64,000 nucleotides of DNA, taken from NCBI RefSeq assembly GCF_004364935.1, contig NZ_SOBT01000009.1, positions 62,001-126,000 on the forward strand, read 5' to 3'. This DNA comes from Panacagrimonas perspica (lineage in GTDB: Bacteria; Pseudomonadota; Gammaproteobacteria; Nevskiales; Nevskiaceae). The notes under the pieces were generated by a model. It saw only the letters and a program-made list of their open reading frames with translations. It was not told the DNA's origin and did no database searches. The translations under genes and the position numbers were made by a program. Each line of letters opens with the position of its first letter. Positions within the stretch are counted from its first letter, which is position 1. Shown here in pieces: positions 15,757-23,954 of this stretch.

Positions 15757-15811
15757 GCCCGGGGGCCGGCCCCGGGCCTCCGCCGGGCAAGGCGTGCCAC
15801 TGGCACGCCTT
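15757..15811. terminator. Two hairpins between convergent tatC and aroE
   Basis: Hairpin one pairs GCCCGGGG (15757-15764) with CCCCGGGC (15770-15777). Hairpin two pairs AAGGCGTGCC (15789-15798) with GGCACGCCTT (15802-15811) around a 3-base loop. Neither has a long T tract, but a bidirectional terminator is expected here because two operons converge. Confidence 0.5.
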
Positions 15812-15823
15812 GAAACTCCCGGC

Positions 15824-16714
15824 TCAGTCCTGCGGCGGCAACTCGACGTGGGAACGGCGCACCGGCTGGTGCGTGCCGACTGCTTCGCACTCTCCGTGAC
15901 CGCGCATCAGACGGCGAAGCTCCTTGAGCACCGGCGCCGTTTCGGGACGCACGCCGCGCCAGATCGCGAAACTGCTGGCTGCCTGTTCCACCAGCATGCC
16001 CAGCCCATCTTCGATGTGGGAGGCGCCCTGAGAGCGCGCCCACTGGCGGAACGGCACGCTCGCGTCGCCGTAGCTCAGGTCGTAGCAGTCGCCGCCGTCG
16101 GCGATCAGGCGGCCCGGTAACAGTGGCAGGCCGCCCGTGTGTCCGGCGGATGTGGCATTGATGACGACGTCGTAGCGATCGCCTTTCAGCGCCAGATGCG
16201 TACGCGGCGTGACCACGCCGACCGGCTTGAACAGCTCGGCCAGTTCTTCGGGCTTCCAGGGATTGCGGTTGGAGACGACCAGCTGGGCCGGCCTGGCCTC
16301 GAGGATGGGCGCCAGGATGCCGCGCGTGGCGCCGCCCGCGCCGAGCACCAGCACGCGCCGGCCGGTCAGCGTGATGCCGAGCCGCGCAAGATCGGTGACG
16401 AAGCCCTCGCCATCCGTGTTGTCGCCGGTCCACCCGCTGTCCGTGCGCACCAGCGTGTTGACCGCACCGGCGAGCTGCGCGCGATCCGACACCGATTCGC
16501 AGAGCTTGGCCACCGCCTGCTTGTGCGGCAGCGTGACGTTGGATCCGCGCAGACCTTCGCCATGCAGCCGCTGCAGCTCGGCAGCAAGCGATGCGGGTGC
16601 GACTTCGATGGCCTCGTAACCCAGATCCTGCCCCGTCTGTTGCGCGAACAACGCATGGATCGAGGGCGACTTGGAATGCGAAATGGGTTGGCCGATGACG
16701 GCGTACCTATCCAT
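15824..16714 (-). CDS. aroE: Shikimate dehydrogenase
   Basis: NADPH-dependent reduction of 3-dehydroshikimate in aromatic amino acid synthesis. 296 residues, about 20 longer than E. coli AroE because of a polar C-terminal tail (GECEAVGTHQPVRRSHVE). Shikimate-binding SHSKSP, the catalytic lysine in NVTLPHKQ, the aspartate in GDNTDGEGF and the nucleotide motif LGAGGATRG are all present. It follows hemB by 30 bases on the same strand, so the two probably form one transcript. Confidence 0.95.
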   Translation of the reverse strand: MDRYAVIGQPISHSKSPSIHALFAQQTGQDLGYEAIEVAPASLAAELQRLHGEGLRGSNVTLPHKQAVAKLCESVSDRAQLAGAVNTLVRTDSGWTGDNTDGEGFVTDLARLGITLTGRRVLVLGAGGATRGILAPILEARPAQLVVSNRNPWKPEELAELFKPVGVVTPRTHLALKGDRYDVVINATSAGHTGGLPLLPGRLIADGGDCYDLSYGDASVPFRQWARSQGASHIEDGLGMLVEQAASSFAIWRGVRPETAPVLKELRRLMRGHGECEAVGTHQPVRRSHVELPPQD

Positions 16715-16744
16715 GGCGGAATGCGCGTTCGAGAGACGGTGGTC

Positions 16745-17782
16745 TTATTCGGCCAGCCAGGTCGCGGCCTGCTTGGCGTAGTAGCTGAGGATCATGTCGG
16801 CACCTGCGCGACGGAAGCACAGCAAGGCCTCCATCAATGCGCCACGCTCGTCGAGCCAGCCGTTGGCGATGGCGGCCCGCAGCATCGCGTACTCGCCGCT
16901 GACCTGATACGCCGCCACCGGCACGCCGAACGTGTCCTTCACGCGGCGCACGATGTCGAGATAGGGCATGCCGGGTTTGACCATGACGATGTCCGCGCCC
17001 TCGGCGATGTCGAGCGCAACCTCGCGCAGCGCCTCGTCGGTGTTCGCCGGATCCATCTGGTACGTGCGCTTGTCCGCCTTGCCGAGGTTTCGCGCCGAAC
17101 CCACGGCGTCGCGGAACGGCCCGTAGAAGCTCGACGCGTACTTGGCCGCGTACGACAGGATCAGCGTGTTCTTCTGGCCGTCGCGCTCGAGCACGTCGCG
17201 GATCTGGCCGATGCGGCCGTCCATCATGTCGCTGGGCGAGACGATGTCGGCGCCGGCGCGCGCGTTGACCAGCGCCTGCTTGCGCAGCATCTCGACGGTG
17301 CCGTCATTGTCGACATCGCCATCCGCGCCTAGCACGCCGTCGTGTCCATGCGTCGTGAACGGATCGAGCGCCACGTCGACCATCACCGTGAGTTGCGGAC
17401 AGGCCTGCTTCACGGCCTTGATGGCGCGCGCCACCAGGCCTTCCGGATTCAGCGCCTCGTCACCACGATCGTTCTTGAGCGCCTGCGGAATCACCGGAAA
17501 CAGCGCCACGCAGCCCACGCCCAGCGCCTGCAGCGCGGTGCATTCGCGCACCAGCTCCTCGAGATCGAAGCGGACGACCCCCGGCATGGACGCGACCGCG
17601 CCCTTTTCCGCGCCTTCGGCGACGAACAGCGGCTGGATCAGGTGTCCTGCAGACAGGCTCGTTTCACGCACCAGGGCGCGAATCGCGGCGGATTGGCGCA
17701 GGCGGCGGGGGCGGGTCAGCGGAAATCGCGCAGGGCTTGGCGCTTTCAAGGGATTGCTCGTCAGTGATTCGGCGCAAATCAT
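16745..17782 (-). CDS. hemB: Delta-aminolevulinic acid dehydratase (porphobilinogen synthase)
   Basis: Condenses two 5-aminolevulinates to porphobilinogen for haem. The active-site lysines lie in ILSYAAKYASSFYGPFRDA and VMVKPGMPYLDIV. The metal-site segment reads DVALDPFTTHGHDGVL, with Asp in place of the zinc-binding cysteines of E. coli, which indicates the Mg-dependent class as in Pseudomonas. The 345-residue form begins at the ATG at 17782; this start is only six bases from the divergent sterol-desaturase start at 17789, so at least one promoter must lie inside the opposite gene, or the real hemB start is slightly further in. aroE follows in the same direction. Confidence 0.95.
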   Translation of the reverse strand: MICAESLTSNPLKAPSPARFPLTRPRRLRQSAAIRALVRETSLSAGHLIQPLFVAEGAEKGAVASMPGVVRFDLEELVRECTALQALGVGCVALFPVIPQALKNDRGDEALNPEGLVARAIKAVKQACPQLTVMVDVALDPFTTHGHDGVLGADGDVDNDGTVEMLRKQALVNARAGADIVSPSDMMDGRIGQIRDVLERDGQKNTLILSYAAKYASSFYGPFRDAVGSARNLGKADKRTYQMDPANTDEALREVALDIAEGADIVMVKPGMPYLDIVRRVKDTFGVPVAAYQVSGEYAMLRAAIANGWLDERGALMEALLCFRRAGADMILSYYAKQAATWLAE

Positions 17783-17788
17783 AACGTT

Positions 17789-18583
17789 ATGGACACCCAT
17801 CCCGCGCTCATCGAGCTGCTGCGTCCCGCCCTGTTCTTCGGCCTGCTGGTGTTGGTCAGCATGCTGGAACAGTGGCGGCCGCTGCGCCTGAGCGATCCGC
17901 AGCGTCTGCTGCGCTGGCCGTCCAACCTGTCGCTGGTCGCGATCGGTCTGGTCATCACGATGCTGCTGCAGCTGAGTCTGCTCGGCGGCGCGCTGTGGGC
18001 GCAGCACGCGGGTTTTGGACTGTTCCATCACGTCGACGCGCCGCCGTGGGTCGAGGCTGTACTCGCATGGCTGCTGCTGGATCTGGCGATGTACGCGCAG
18101 CATCGCGCGCTTCACGAGATTCCCTGGCTGTGGCCGCTGCACCGCGTTCATCACAGCGATGTCGAGTTCGATGTGACCACCGGTCTGCGTTTCCATCCGG
18201 GCGAAGTCCTGCTGTCACAGCTCTTCAAGCTCGGGGCGATCCTGCTGGTCGGCGCGCCGTGGGTCGCCGTGCTGACGTTCGAGATCAGCCTCGCGCTGTT
18301 CACGCTGCTCACGCACGCCAACGTTCGCCTCCCGCCACGCCTCGAACGCATCCTGCGCGCGCTGGTGATCACGCCGGACATGCACCGCACGCATCACTCG
18401 GTACATGCCGACGAGATGAACTCCAACTTCGGCAACGTGCTGAGTGGGTGGGATCGCCTGCTGGCCAGCTACTCGGCCCAGTCGCGCGAACCGCCACGCG
18501 ACATGTGCATCGGTTTGCCGGGATTTCGCGTACCTGGTCACCAGTCGCTGCGCGCGCTGCTGGTGCAGCCGCTCGAACGATGA
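17789..18583 (+). CDS. Sterol desaturase / fatty acid hydroxylase family protein
   Basis: Integral membrane di-iron enzyme of the fatty acid hydroxylase superfamily (PF04116), 264 residues. The three histidine boxes are readable: AQHRALHEIP, PLHRVHHSDVEFD and MHRTHHS. Hydrophobic segments around residues 10-25, 45-70, 85-105 and 150-180 fit four membrane passes. The substrate is unknown; relatives act on sterols, carotenoids, fatty acids or sphingolipids. It starts six bases from the divergent hemB start and ends 81 bases before the ECF sigma gene, possibly co-transcribed. Confidence 0.9.
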   Translation: MDTHPALIELLRPALFFGLLVLVSMLEQWRPLRLSDPQRLLRWPSNLSLVAIGLVITMLLQLSLLGGALWAQHAGFGLFHHVDAPPWVEAVLAWLLLDLAMYAQHRALHEIPWLWPLHRVHHSDVEFDVTTGLRFHPGEVLLSQLFKLGAILLVGAPWVAVLTFEISLALFTLLTHANVRLPPRLERILRALVITPDMHRTHHSVHADEMNSNFGNVLSGWDRLLASYSAQSREPPRDMCIGLPGFRVPGHQSLRALLVQPLER

Positions 18584-18664
18584 CATCGCCGTCCCGGACG
18601 CGTCGACGCACTGCGAACGCGCCCGGGCCGCTATCATCCCGTCACTATTCCAAGAACGAGCCTG

Positions 18665-19231
18665 ATGGCCGACGCAGAGCACCTGAGGAGCCTGCTGCAC
18701 GCAACCGCGCGCGGAGATCAGCGCGCGTTCTCGGAGCTCTATCGCGCCACGAGTTCGCATCTGTACGGTTTGCTGATCCGTATGCTTCAACGACGGGACT
18801 GGGCGGAAGAAGCGCTCCAGGACTGCTTCATCAAGATATGGCAGAAGGCCGAAACCTACGAAGCGGACAAAGGTGCTCCGCTCACCTGGTTGCTCAGCGT
18901 GGCGCGCTATCGAGCGCTGGATCTTCTCCGCGTGAAGCGTCCTGAAGTCGAACTGCCGGACAACGACGAAGAGGGCGCCTCGCTGCCGCCGCTGACGCTG
19001 CAGGACGAGGGACAGGATCCGCTGGCGCGTGCCAGCGAAACGCAGGGCATCGCACGCATGCGCGAATGCCTGAGGGAATTGCCGACCGAGCAGCGCCAGG
19101 CCGTGTTGCTCGCTTACTACGAGGGGTATACGCATCAGGAGCTCGCGACGCGGATGAACGCGCCGCTGGGTACCGTCAAGAGCTGGGTGCGCCGCGGTCT
19201 GGCGCGACTGCGCGAAGCGCTGGATCGATGA
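18665..19231 (+). CDS. ECF-type RNA polymerase sigma factor
   Basis: Extracytoplasmic-function sigma factor, 188 residues, with region 2 (DWAEEALQDCFIKIWQKAETY, then PLTWLLSVARYRALDLLR) and region 4 (ELPTEQRQAVLLAYYEGYTHQELATRM...GTVKSWVRRGLARLR). It is followed after one base by an RskA-type anti-sigma gene, the usual partner in a membrane stress-sensing pair. A TATCAT lies at 18632 upstream, but no full promoter is convincing. The regulon is unknown; sigma factors of this type with RskA partners often respond to oxidative or envelope stress. Confidence 0.93.
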   Translation: MADAEHLRSLLHATARGDQRAFSELYRATSSHLYGLLIRMLQRRDWAEEALQDCFIKIWQKAETYEADKGAPLTWLLSVARYRALDLLRVKRPEVELPDNDEEGASLPPLTLQDEGQDPLARASETQGIARMRECLRELPTEQRQAVLLAYYEGYTHQELATRMNAPLGTVKSWVRRGLARLREALDR

Positions 19232-19232
19232 C

Positions 19233-19982
19233 ATGAACTACCGATCGACCAAGCTGCGACAAGCCCTTGCCTCCGAGTACGTGGCAGGCACGCTGATCGG
19301 CGCCGCACGCAAGCGCTTCAAACGGCTGATGGCGGAGGACCCCACGCTGCTGGAGGAAGTCCGGTACTGGGAAGAACGCTTCGGCGACCTCGGCATTTTC
19401 GAACCCGTTCCGCCTCGCGAGCTGGTGTGGACGGAGATCGAGCAGCGCATCTACCAGACGGCGGGCAACGTGATCCCGATCGTCGCCAAGCGTCAGCAGC
19501 GCAGCCTGATGTTCTGGCGCCTGTGGGCTGGCCTTGCCACTGCGGCAACCGTGGTCCTGGCGGTCATGCTGGTGCGCGAACAGCCGGCGCGCGCGCCTTT
19601 GCTGCCGGATCGTCCGCAGGTGGTCGAGCGACTCGTTCAGGCCCAGGCCTACGTCGCGGCGCTGAAGCTGCCGAACGAAGACGGCCAGTGGACCGTCAGC
19701 GTACTGCCCGACTCGCGCGCGCTGCGCGTGATCGCCAGCGAACCCGCGAAGCTCAAGGAAGACGAGGATTACGAGCTGTGGTGGATGGCGGACGACGGCT
19801 CGGTCACGTCGCTTGGCCTGCTGCCGCGCGAAGGCGCATGGCAGGTGCTGTTGCCGTTGCATCTGCGCGTGAAGGCCAGCGGCCGCGTCGCCGTGAGTCT
19901 CGAACAGGCAGGCGGATCGCAGGCCGAAAACGGACCGAGCGGTCCGGTGTTGCTGGCCGCGCCACTGGTTCCGTCGGTCTGA
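19233..19982 (+). CDS. Anti-sigma factor, RskA family
   Basis: Membrane anti-sigma protein of 249 residues expected to hold the upstream ECF factor. The N-terminal cytoplasmic part (about 1-90) contains the anti-sigma helices, including the EYVAGTLIGAARKRF start typical of this family. One transmembrane helix follows (FWRLWAGLATAATVVLAVMLV, about 90-110). The periplasmic RskA domain has EDEDYELWWMADDGSVTSLG. Only one base separates it from the sigma stop, so translation is coupled. A BIME follows 20 bases after the stop. Confidence 0.92.
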   Translation: MNYRSTKLRQALASEYVAGTLIGAARKRFKRLMAEDPTLLEEVRYWEERFGDLGIFEPVPPRELVWTEIEQRIYQTAGNVIPIVAKRQQRSLMFWRLWAGLATAATVVLAVMLVREQPARAPLLPDRPQVVERLVQAQAYVAALKLPNEDGQWTVSVLPDSRALRVIASEPAKLKEDEDYELWWMADDGSVTSLGLLPREGAWQVLLPLHLRVKASGRVAVSLEQAGGSQAENGPSGPVLLAAPLVPSV

Positions 19983-20002
19983 TCGGACGCAACGGATCGA
20001 AC

Positions 20003-20073
20003 CGTAGCCCGGACGAAGTCCGGAAGGTTTTTCCTCTTCATCGAGAGAAATCCCGGACTTCGTCCGGGCTACG
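20003..20073. repeat. BIME copy 3 (two inverted REP elements)
   Basis: REP units face outward (GTAG at the left edge, CTAC at the right). The left hairpin is shortened to CCGGAC-GAA-GTCCGG. It starts 20 bases beyond the anti-sigma stop and could serve as the transcript end for the sigma/anti-sigma pair. Confidence 0.9.
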
Positions 20074-20148
20074 TGAGCCCTTTTCTCGACGCCTGTGTCG
20101 TGCGTTCGCACGCTGGGAGCATCGCACCCGCGGCGCTAGCCTTTGGCC

Positions 20149-20322
20149 ATGCTCGAAAAGACCTTGCTCGACCAGCTCGAATCGCTCAGCCCCGCACAGC
20201 GGCTGGAGTTGATCGGCCACGTGTGGGAACTGCTCGACGCCGATGGCCTGCCGATCGGTGATCGCAACACCGTGATTCCCGATCTGCCGATCGGCGAGCC
20301 GACCGCGCCACGACCGGGCTGA
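20149..20322 (+). CDS. Putative addiction-module antitoxin-like small protein
   Basis: A 57-residue protein whose first half (KTLLDQLESLSPAQRLELIGHVWELLD) resembles the short helical proteins annotated as addiction module components (TIGR02574 type). The second half (VIPDLPIGEPTAPRPG) is unlike the usual C-terminus. No RelE-like toxin gene follows; the next gene, gpsA, is on the opposite strand and its stop is 6 bases away. No Shine-Dalgarno is evident. It may be an orphan or degenerate antitoxin, or not expressed. Confidence 0.45.
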   Translation: MLEKTLLDQLESLSPAQRLELIGHVWELLDADGLPIGDRNTVIPDLPIGEPTAPRPG

Positions 20323-20328
20323 AGCGAA

Positions 20329-21327
20329 CTACTCCGTCTCGGCCTTCGACGGACGCGTCGCGAGGTTCTTCACCGCCTGCACCGGCGTGATTTCGCCGGC
20401 GATCAGCCGCACGACCTGCTCGGTGATCGGCATGTCCACGCCGACGCTGCGCGCCAGGCGCAGCACTTCGGGCGCCGCCTTCACGCCCTCGACGACCTGC
20501 TGAATCTCCTCGATCGCCTGCGGCACGGTCTTGCCCTGTGCCAGCAACAGACCCATGCGCCGATTGCGCGACTGGTTGTCGGTGCAGGTCAGCACCAAGT
20601 CCCCCATGCCGGCCAGACCCATCAGCGTCTCCGGCTTCGCGCCCAGCGCCTCTCCTAGCCGCATCGTCTCGGCCAAGCCACGGGTGATCAGCGCGGCGCG
20701 CGTATTCGCCCCCAGGCTCATGCCGTCGGCGATGCCCACGGCGATCGCCATGACGTTCTTCGCCGATCCGCCGATCTCGACGCCGACGACATCGTCCGAG
20801 GTGTAGGCGCGAAAACCATCGCCGTGCAGCGACTGCGCGATCAGGTCTGCGAAGGACTCGTTGAGCGAGGCGACCGTCACGGCGGTCGGTAATCCCAGGC
20901 CCATTTCCTTGGCGAACGTCGGCCCCGAAATCACGGCCAGTGGCCGTGCCTCGCCCAGAACGTGGGCGACGACTTCGTGCACCAGCCGCCCGCTGCCCGG
21001 CTCGAGCCCCTTGCAGGCACAGGCCAGGCCCTGCTCGGGACCCAGCAGCGGGGCGATGCGCTCAAGCGTCTCGCGCAACGCGTGGCTGGGCACGACGATC
21101 AGCACGTGTGCCGCGCCCTGCACCGTTGCCTCGAGATCGGACGTCGCCGTCAGCGAAATCGGAAAGTGGCAGCCGGGCAGATAGCGCGCGTTGACGCGGG
21201 CCTGCTGCATCGCCGCCAGCTCGGCTTCGTTGCGGCCCCACAGGCGCGTGGGTGTTCCCCTGCGCGCCAGCTGGATCGCCATGGCCGTACCGTAGGAACC
21301 CGCACCGAGCACCCCCAGGCCGATCAT
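20329..21327 (-). CDS. gpsA: Glycerol-3-phosphate dehydrogenase [NAD(P)+]
   Basis: Makes sn-glycerol 3-phosphate from dihydroxyacetone phosphate for phospholipids. 332 residues from the ATG at 21327 (MIGLGVLGAGSYGTAMA). Visible: Rossmann GAGSYGTA, the GRNEAELAAM loop, SGPTFAKEMGLGLPT, the catalytic lysine in EIGGSAKNVMAIAVGIADGMSLG and LGLAGMGDLVLTCT-like GLAGMGDL. It begins 10 bases after secB in the same direction; the secB-gpsA linkage is conserved in gammaproteobacteria. Confidence 0.97.
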   Translation of the reverse strand: MIGLGVLGAGSYGTAMAIQLARRGTPTRLWGRNEAELAAMQQARVNARYLPGCHFPISLTATSDLEATVQGAAHVLIVVPSHALRETLERIAPLLGPEQGLACACKGLEPGSGRLVHEVVAHVLGEARPLAVISGPTFAKEMGLGLPTAVTVASLNESFADLIAQSLHGDGFRAYTSDDVVGVEIGGSAKNVMAIAVGIADGMSLGANTRAALITRGLAETMRLGEALGAKPETLMGLAGMGDLVLTCTDNQSRNRRMGLLLAQGKTVPQAIEEIQQVVEGVKAAPEVLRLARSVGVDMPITEQVVRLIAGEITPVQAVKNLATRPSKAETE

Positions 21328-21337
21328 GGCGCTGGAC

Positions 21338-21865
21338 TCAGTGTGCGGGTGCCGCGTTCGGATCCGCGACCGCCCGATTGCCTTCGGCTTCGGCGCGCTG
21401 GCGGGCCAGATGCTCCAGATACATCGCCTCGAAGTTGATCGGCTGCAGCAGGAGCTGCGGGAAGCCCGCCTTCTGCACGAAGTCCGCCACCGCCTCGCGG
21501 GCGAACGGGAACAGCAGGCTGGGGCAATAGCCGCCGAGAATCGCGCCGCGTTCGGCGTTGTTGGCAAAGCCGCTCACCAGGAAAACGCCGCCCTGCTGGA
21601 CCTCGACGAGAAAGACTGTTTCGTCCCCGTGCTTCGCCGTCACCGTAATCGTGATCACGATGTGGAAGTGATCGCCTTCGAGCTTGCTCGTCTGCGTGGA
21701 AACGTTGACGTCGATCTGCGGTTGCGCGGTGCTCGAGAAGATCAGCGGCGCGCCGGGCACCTCGATCGAGGCGTCCTTGACGTAGATCTTCTGCAGCATC
21801 ACCTGGCGGGTCGGCGCCTGGCCGGCGGGATCGGCGGTGCCGGAAGCGGGGCCTTGTTCGGCCAT
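21338..21865 (-). CDS. secB: Protein-export chaperone SecB
   Basis: Tetrameric cytoplasmic chaperone delivering unfolded preproteins to SecA, 175 residues from the ATG at 21865 (MAEQGPASG). Typical features: LQKIYVKDASIEVPGAP, HGDETVFLVEVQQGGVF, and the hallmark YCPSLLFPFAREAVADFVQKAGFPQLLLQPINFEAMY. The C-terminal tail AEAEGNRAVADPNAAPAH lacks the zinc-binding cysteines of E. coli SecA-type partners and is acidic. A 17-base string shared with the hisB promoter lies about 45-60 bases upstream, suggesting its own promoter. Confidence 0.97.
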   Translation of the reverse strand: MAEQGPASGTADPAGQAPTRQVMLQKIYVKDASIEVPGAPLIFSSTAQPQIDVNVSTQTSKLEGDHFHIVITITVTAKHGDETVFLVEVQQGGVFLVSGFANNAERGAILGGYCPSLLFPFAREAVADFVQKAGFPQLLLQPINFEAMYLEHLARQRAEAEGNRAVADPNAAPAH

Positions 21866-21907
21866 AATCTTGTTCTCGTCTGGGGTGAGGATCCGCCGGG
21901 GTACCCG

Positions 21908-21924
21908 GCGGGGGCGCAAGGATA
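21908..21924 (-). promoter_or_regulatory. Candidate secB promoter core (shared 17-mer)
   Basis: On the minus strand this reads TATCCTTGCGCCCCCGC, identical to 11037-11053 ahead of hisB. It lies in the 78-base gap between grxC and secB with TATCCT as a plausible -10. No clear -35 was recognised. Confidence 0.35.
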
Positions 21925-21943
21925 ACGCGCCCTCGGTCCCCGA

Positions 21944-22201
21944 TCAGCCGCCCTGGAGCAGCGGGTCCAGCTTGCCAGCGCGATCCAGAGCCGAAAGATC
22001 GTCGAACCCGCCGACGTGCGTCTCGCCCACGAAGATCTGCGGAACGGTACGCCGGCCGGTGATCCGCATCATCTCCTCACGCAGTCCGGGATCCCGGTCC
22101 ACACGCAGATCCTCGTAGCGCACACCCTTGTCGTCGAGCAGGCGCTTGGCCATGACGCAGTAGGGGCACATGAGGGAGCTGTAGACGCGTACGGCGTGCA
22201 T
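21944..22201 (-). CDS. grxC: Glutaredoxin 3
   Basis: Small dithiol glutaredoxin of 85 residues with the CPYC active site (SSLMCPYCVMAKRLL), the cis-proline TVPQIFVG and the glutathione-binding GGFDDLSALD. It reduces protein disulfides and mixed disulfides using glutathione. It follows the rhodanese gene by 10 bases; rhodanese-grxC-secB-gpsA matches the E. coli yibN-grxC-secB-gpsA order. Confidence 0.96.
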   Translation of the reverse strand: MHAVRVYSSLMCPYCVMAKRLLDDKGVRYEDLRVDRDPGLREEMMRITGRRTVPQIFVGETHVGGFDDLSALDRAGKLDPLLQGG

Positions 22202-22211
22202 GGGGTGTCCG

Positions 22212-22634
22212 TTATTTGGCCGTCACCGGCAGGTTGCTCTGCATCCATCCGTTGAGACCGCCGCGGATGGGATAAGCCTCGGAGAAACCGAGCTTGCGCA
22301 ATTTGCCCGCCGCCTCGACGCTGGAGCCGCCCAGCGCGCAATACAGCAGGATCGGACGGGCCTTGTCCTTGAACTCGGTCGCGCGCTCCTCGATCTTGGC
22401 CGCCGGAATGTTGATGGCGTTGAGCAGGTGGCCCTTCTTGAAATCCGCCATCGCTCGAAGGTCGACGATCACGGGTTCACGGTCGTTGATCATCCGCACC
22501 GCCTCGAGCGGCCCCACACGCTTGCCGCCGGTGACATTGCCGTGCACCTCGTTGGCGACGATCGCGAGCAGCACGGTGCCGAACGCGGCGAACAACGCCA
22601 GATGATTGCCGAAGAAGTCGATGAACTGCTGCAT
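22212..22634 (-). CDS. Membrane-anchored rhodanese-like protein (YibN family)
   Basis: A 140-residue protein with one N-terminal transmembrane helix (FGNHLALFAAFGTVLLAIVANEV) and a cytoplasmic rhodanese domain. The catalytic cysteine is in LLYCALGGSS; the domain entry VIVDLRAMADFKKGHLLNAINIP and the end FSEAYPIRGGLNGW are standard. It probably transfers sulfur or handles persulfides at the membrane. Start at 22634 (MQQFIDFFGNH). It is first in the block leading to grxC, secB and gpsA and is divergent from envC. Confidence 0.93.
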   Translation of the reverse strand: MQQFIDFFGNHLALFAAFGTVLLAIVANEVHGNVTGGKRVGPLEAVRMINDREPVIVDLRAMADFKKGHLLNAINIPAAKIEERATEFKDKARPILLYCALGGSSVEAAGKLRKLGFSEAYPIRGGLNGWMQSNLPVTAK

Positions 22635-22727
22635 GAGGGGGGAACGATTCGCGAATCGGGGCACCGGACACGAACTGCAAGAACCAGGGAAGCTGCGGAG
22701 GGTGCGCCGGGCGTGACACCATCGCGT

Positions 22728-23903
22728 ATGCCGATTATCGCATCGCGTCCCCGGGCGCTCCAAACGCTGCTGCTGGTAGCGCTGCTGGGACTTGCAAACG
22801 TCGTGCCGCCCGCGCAGGCGGCCTCGGACGAGGCACGACGCGAAACCGAACTCAAGCAGCTTCGGGAGCGCATCGCCGAACTCGACCGGGCGATGGCCAC
22901 CGACCGCCGCAGCCAGGATTCGCTGCAAAGAGAGATCGAATCCGCCGAAGAGGACCTGACCGCCGCTGCCCGCCGTGTGCGCAAGGCGGAGTCCGAGGTC
23001 GCCGCCCAGACCCGGGAGGTCGAAAGCGCGCAGCGCGCGCGCGCCGCCGCCGAAGCCCAGGTCGGCCAGCGCCGCGAGGATCTCGCCCGTGCGCTCAGGG
23101 CCCACTACATGGCCGGCAGTCCCGGGCGGATGCAACTGATCTTCCGACTCGACCAGCTGGCCGCGCTCGATCGGCTGGACGCCGACTCCAGCGCGGTCGC
23201 CCGTGCGCTGCAGAAGCGCCTGGCCGACCTGCAGGCCACCATCGAGCAGCTCAAGATCGCCGAGACGACGCTGGCGCAGGAGCGCGAAGCGCTGGCCGCG
23301 CGAAGCGCCGAGTCGCGCGAGGCGCTGGCGGCCTTGAAGACCGCCCAGGAAGAGCGACGCGGAAAATTGGGCCAGCTGGCCAAACGGGGTACCGACCGCG
23401 CCGCCGAACTGGCCCAGGCGCGCGCCGAACAGGGCCGCGTGCAGAAGCTGCTCGACGATCTGCGGCGGGCGCTGAAGGACTCGCCGATGAAGTTCGAGCG
23501 CGGCACGCCGTTCAAGTCGCAGAAGGGCCGGCTGCCCTGGCCGCTCAAGGGTCCGCTGCTGGCCAGGTTCGGCGCGCTCAAGGGCGGCGGACCGCTGACC
23601 TGGAGCGGCTGGTGGATCCAGGCCAGCAGCGGTGCCCCGGTTCGCGCCGTCGCCGACGGCCGCGTGGTCTACGTCGGGCGCATGCAGCGCTACGGCCTGA
23701 TGGTGATCCTCGACCACCCGGGACAGTACCTGTCGCTGTACGGGCACCTCGATGACACCGAAGTCGAGGTGGGCGAAGTGGTCAACGCCGGCACGCGCAT
23801 CGCGTCGGCCGGCGCCACCGGCGGGCATGAACAGAGTGGTGTCTACTTCGAGATTCGGGAGGGAACCAACGCCGTCGATCCGCGTCCCTGGCTGGTCCCC
23901 TGA
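22728..23903 (+). CDS. envC: Murein hydrolase activator EnvC-like protein
   Basis: Periplasmic regulator that activates cell-division amidases. 391 residues: signal peptide (PRALQTLLLVALLGLANVVPPAQA), long coiled coils rich in Glu/Arg/Ala (about 35-235), then a LytM (M23) domain. The LytM domain is degenerate: WSGWWIQASSGAPV lacks the metal-binding His and Asp of active M23 enzymes and the last box reads GVYFEIRE instead of HLHFE, as expected for EnvC activators rather than hydrolases. Start ATG at 22728. The promoter region is the 93-base gap shared with the divergent rhodanese gene. Confidence 0.92.
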   Translation: MPIIASRPRALQTLLLVALLGLANVVPPAQAASDEARRETELKQLRERIAELDRAMATDRRSQDSLQREIESAEEDLTAAARRVRKAESEVAAQTREVESAQRARAAAEAQVGQRREDLARALRAHYMAGSPGRMQLIFRLDQLAALDRLDADSSAVARALQKRLADLQATIEQLKIAETTLAQEREALAARSAESREALAALKTAQEERRGKLGQLAKRGTDRAAELAQARAEQGRVQKLLDDLRRALKDSPMKFERGTPFKSQKGRLPWPLKGPLLARFGALKGGGPLTWSGWWIQASSGAPVRAVADGRVVYVGRMQRYGLMVILDHPGQYLSLYGHLDDTEVEVGEVVNAGTRIASAGATGGHEQSGVYFEIREGTNAVDPRPWLVP

Positions 23904-23954
23904 TAAATTCCGCGTTCTGGTGGTCAAAACGCACAACGACGGTGGGTTGAAGAG

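Noticed and set aside
23520-23903. Catalytically active M23 peptidase in the envC product
   Set aside because: The His/Asp and HxH metal ligands are missing, as expected of an EnvC activator.
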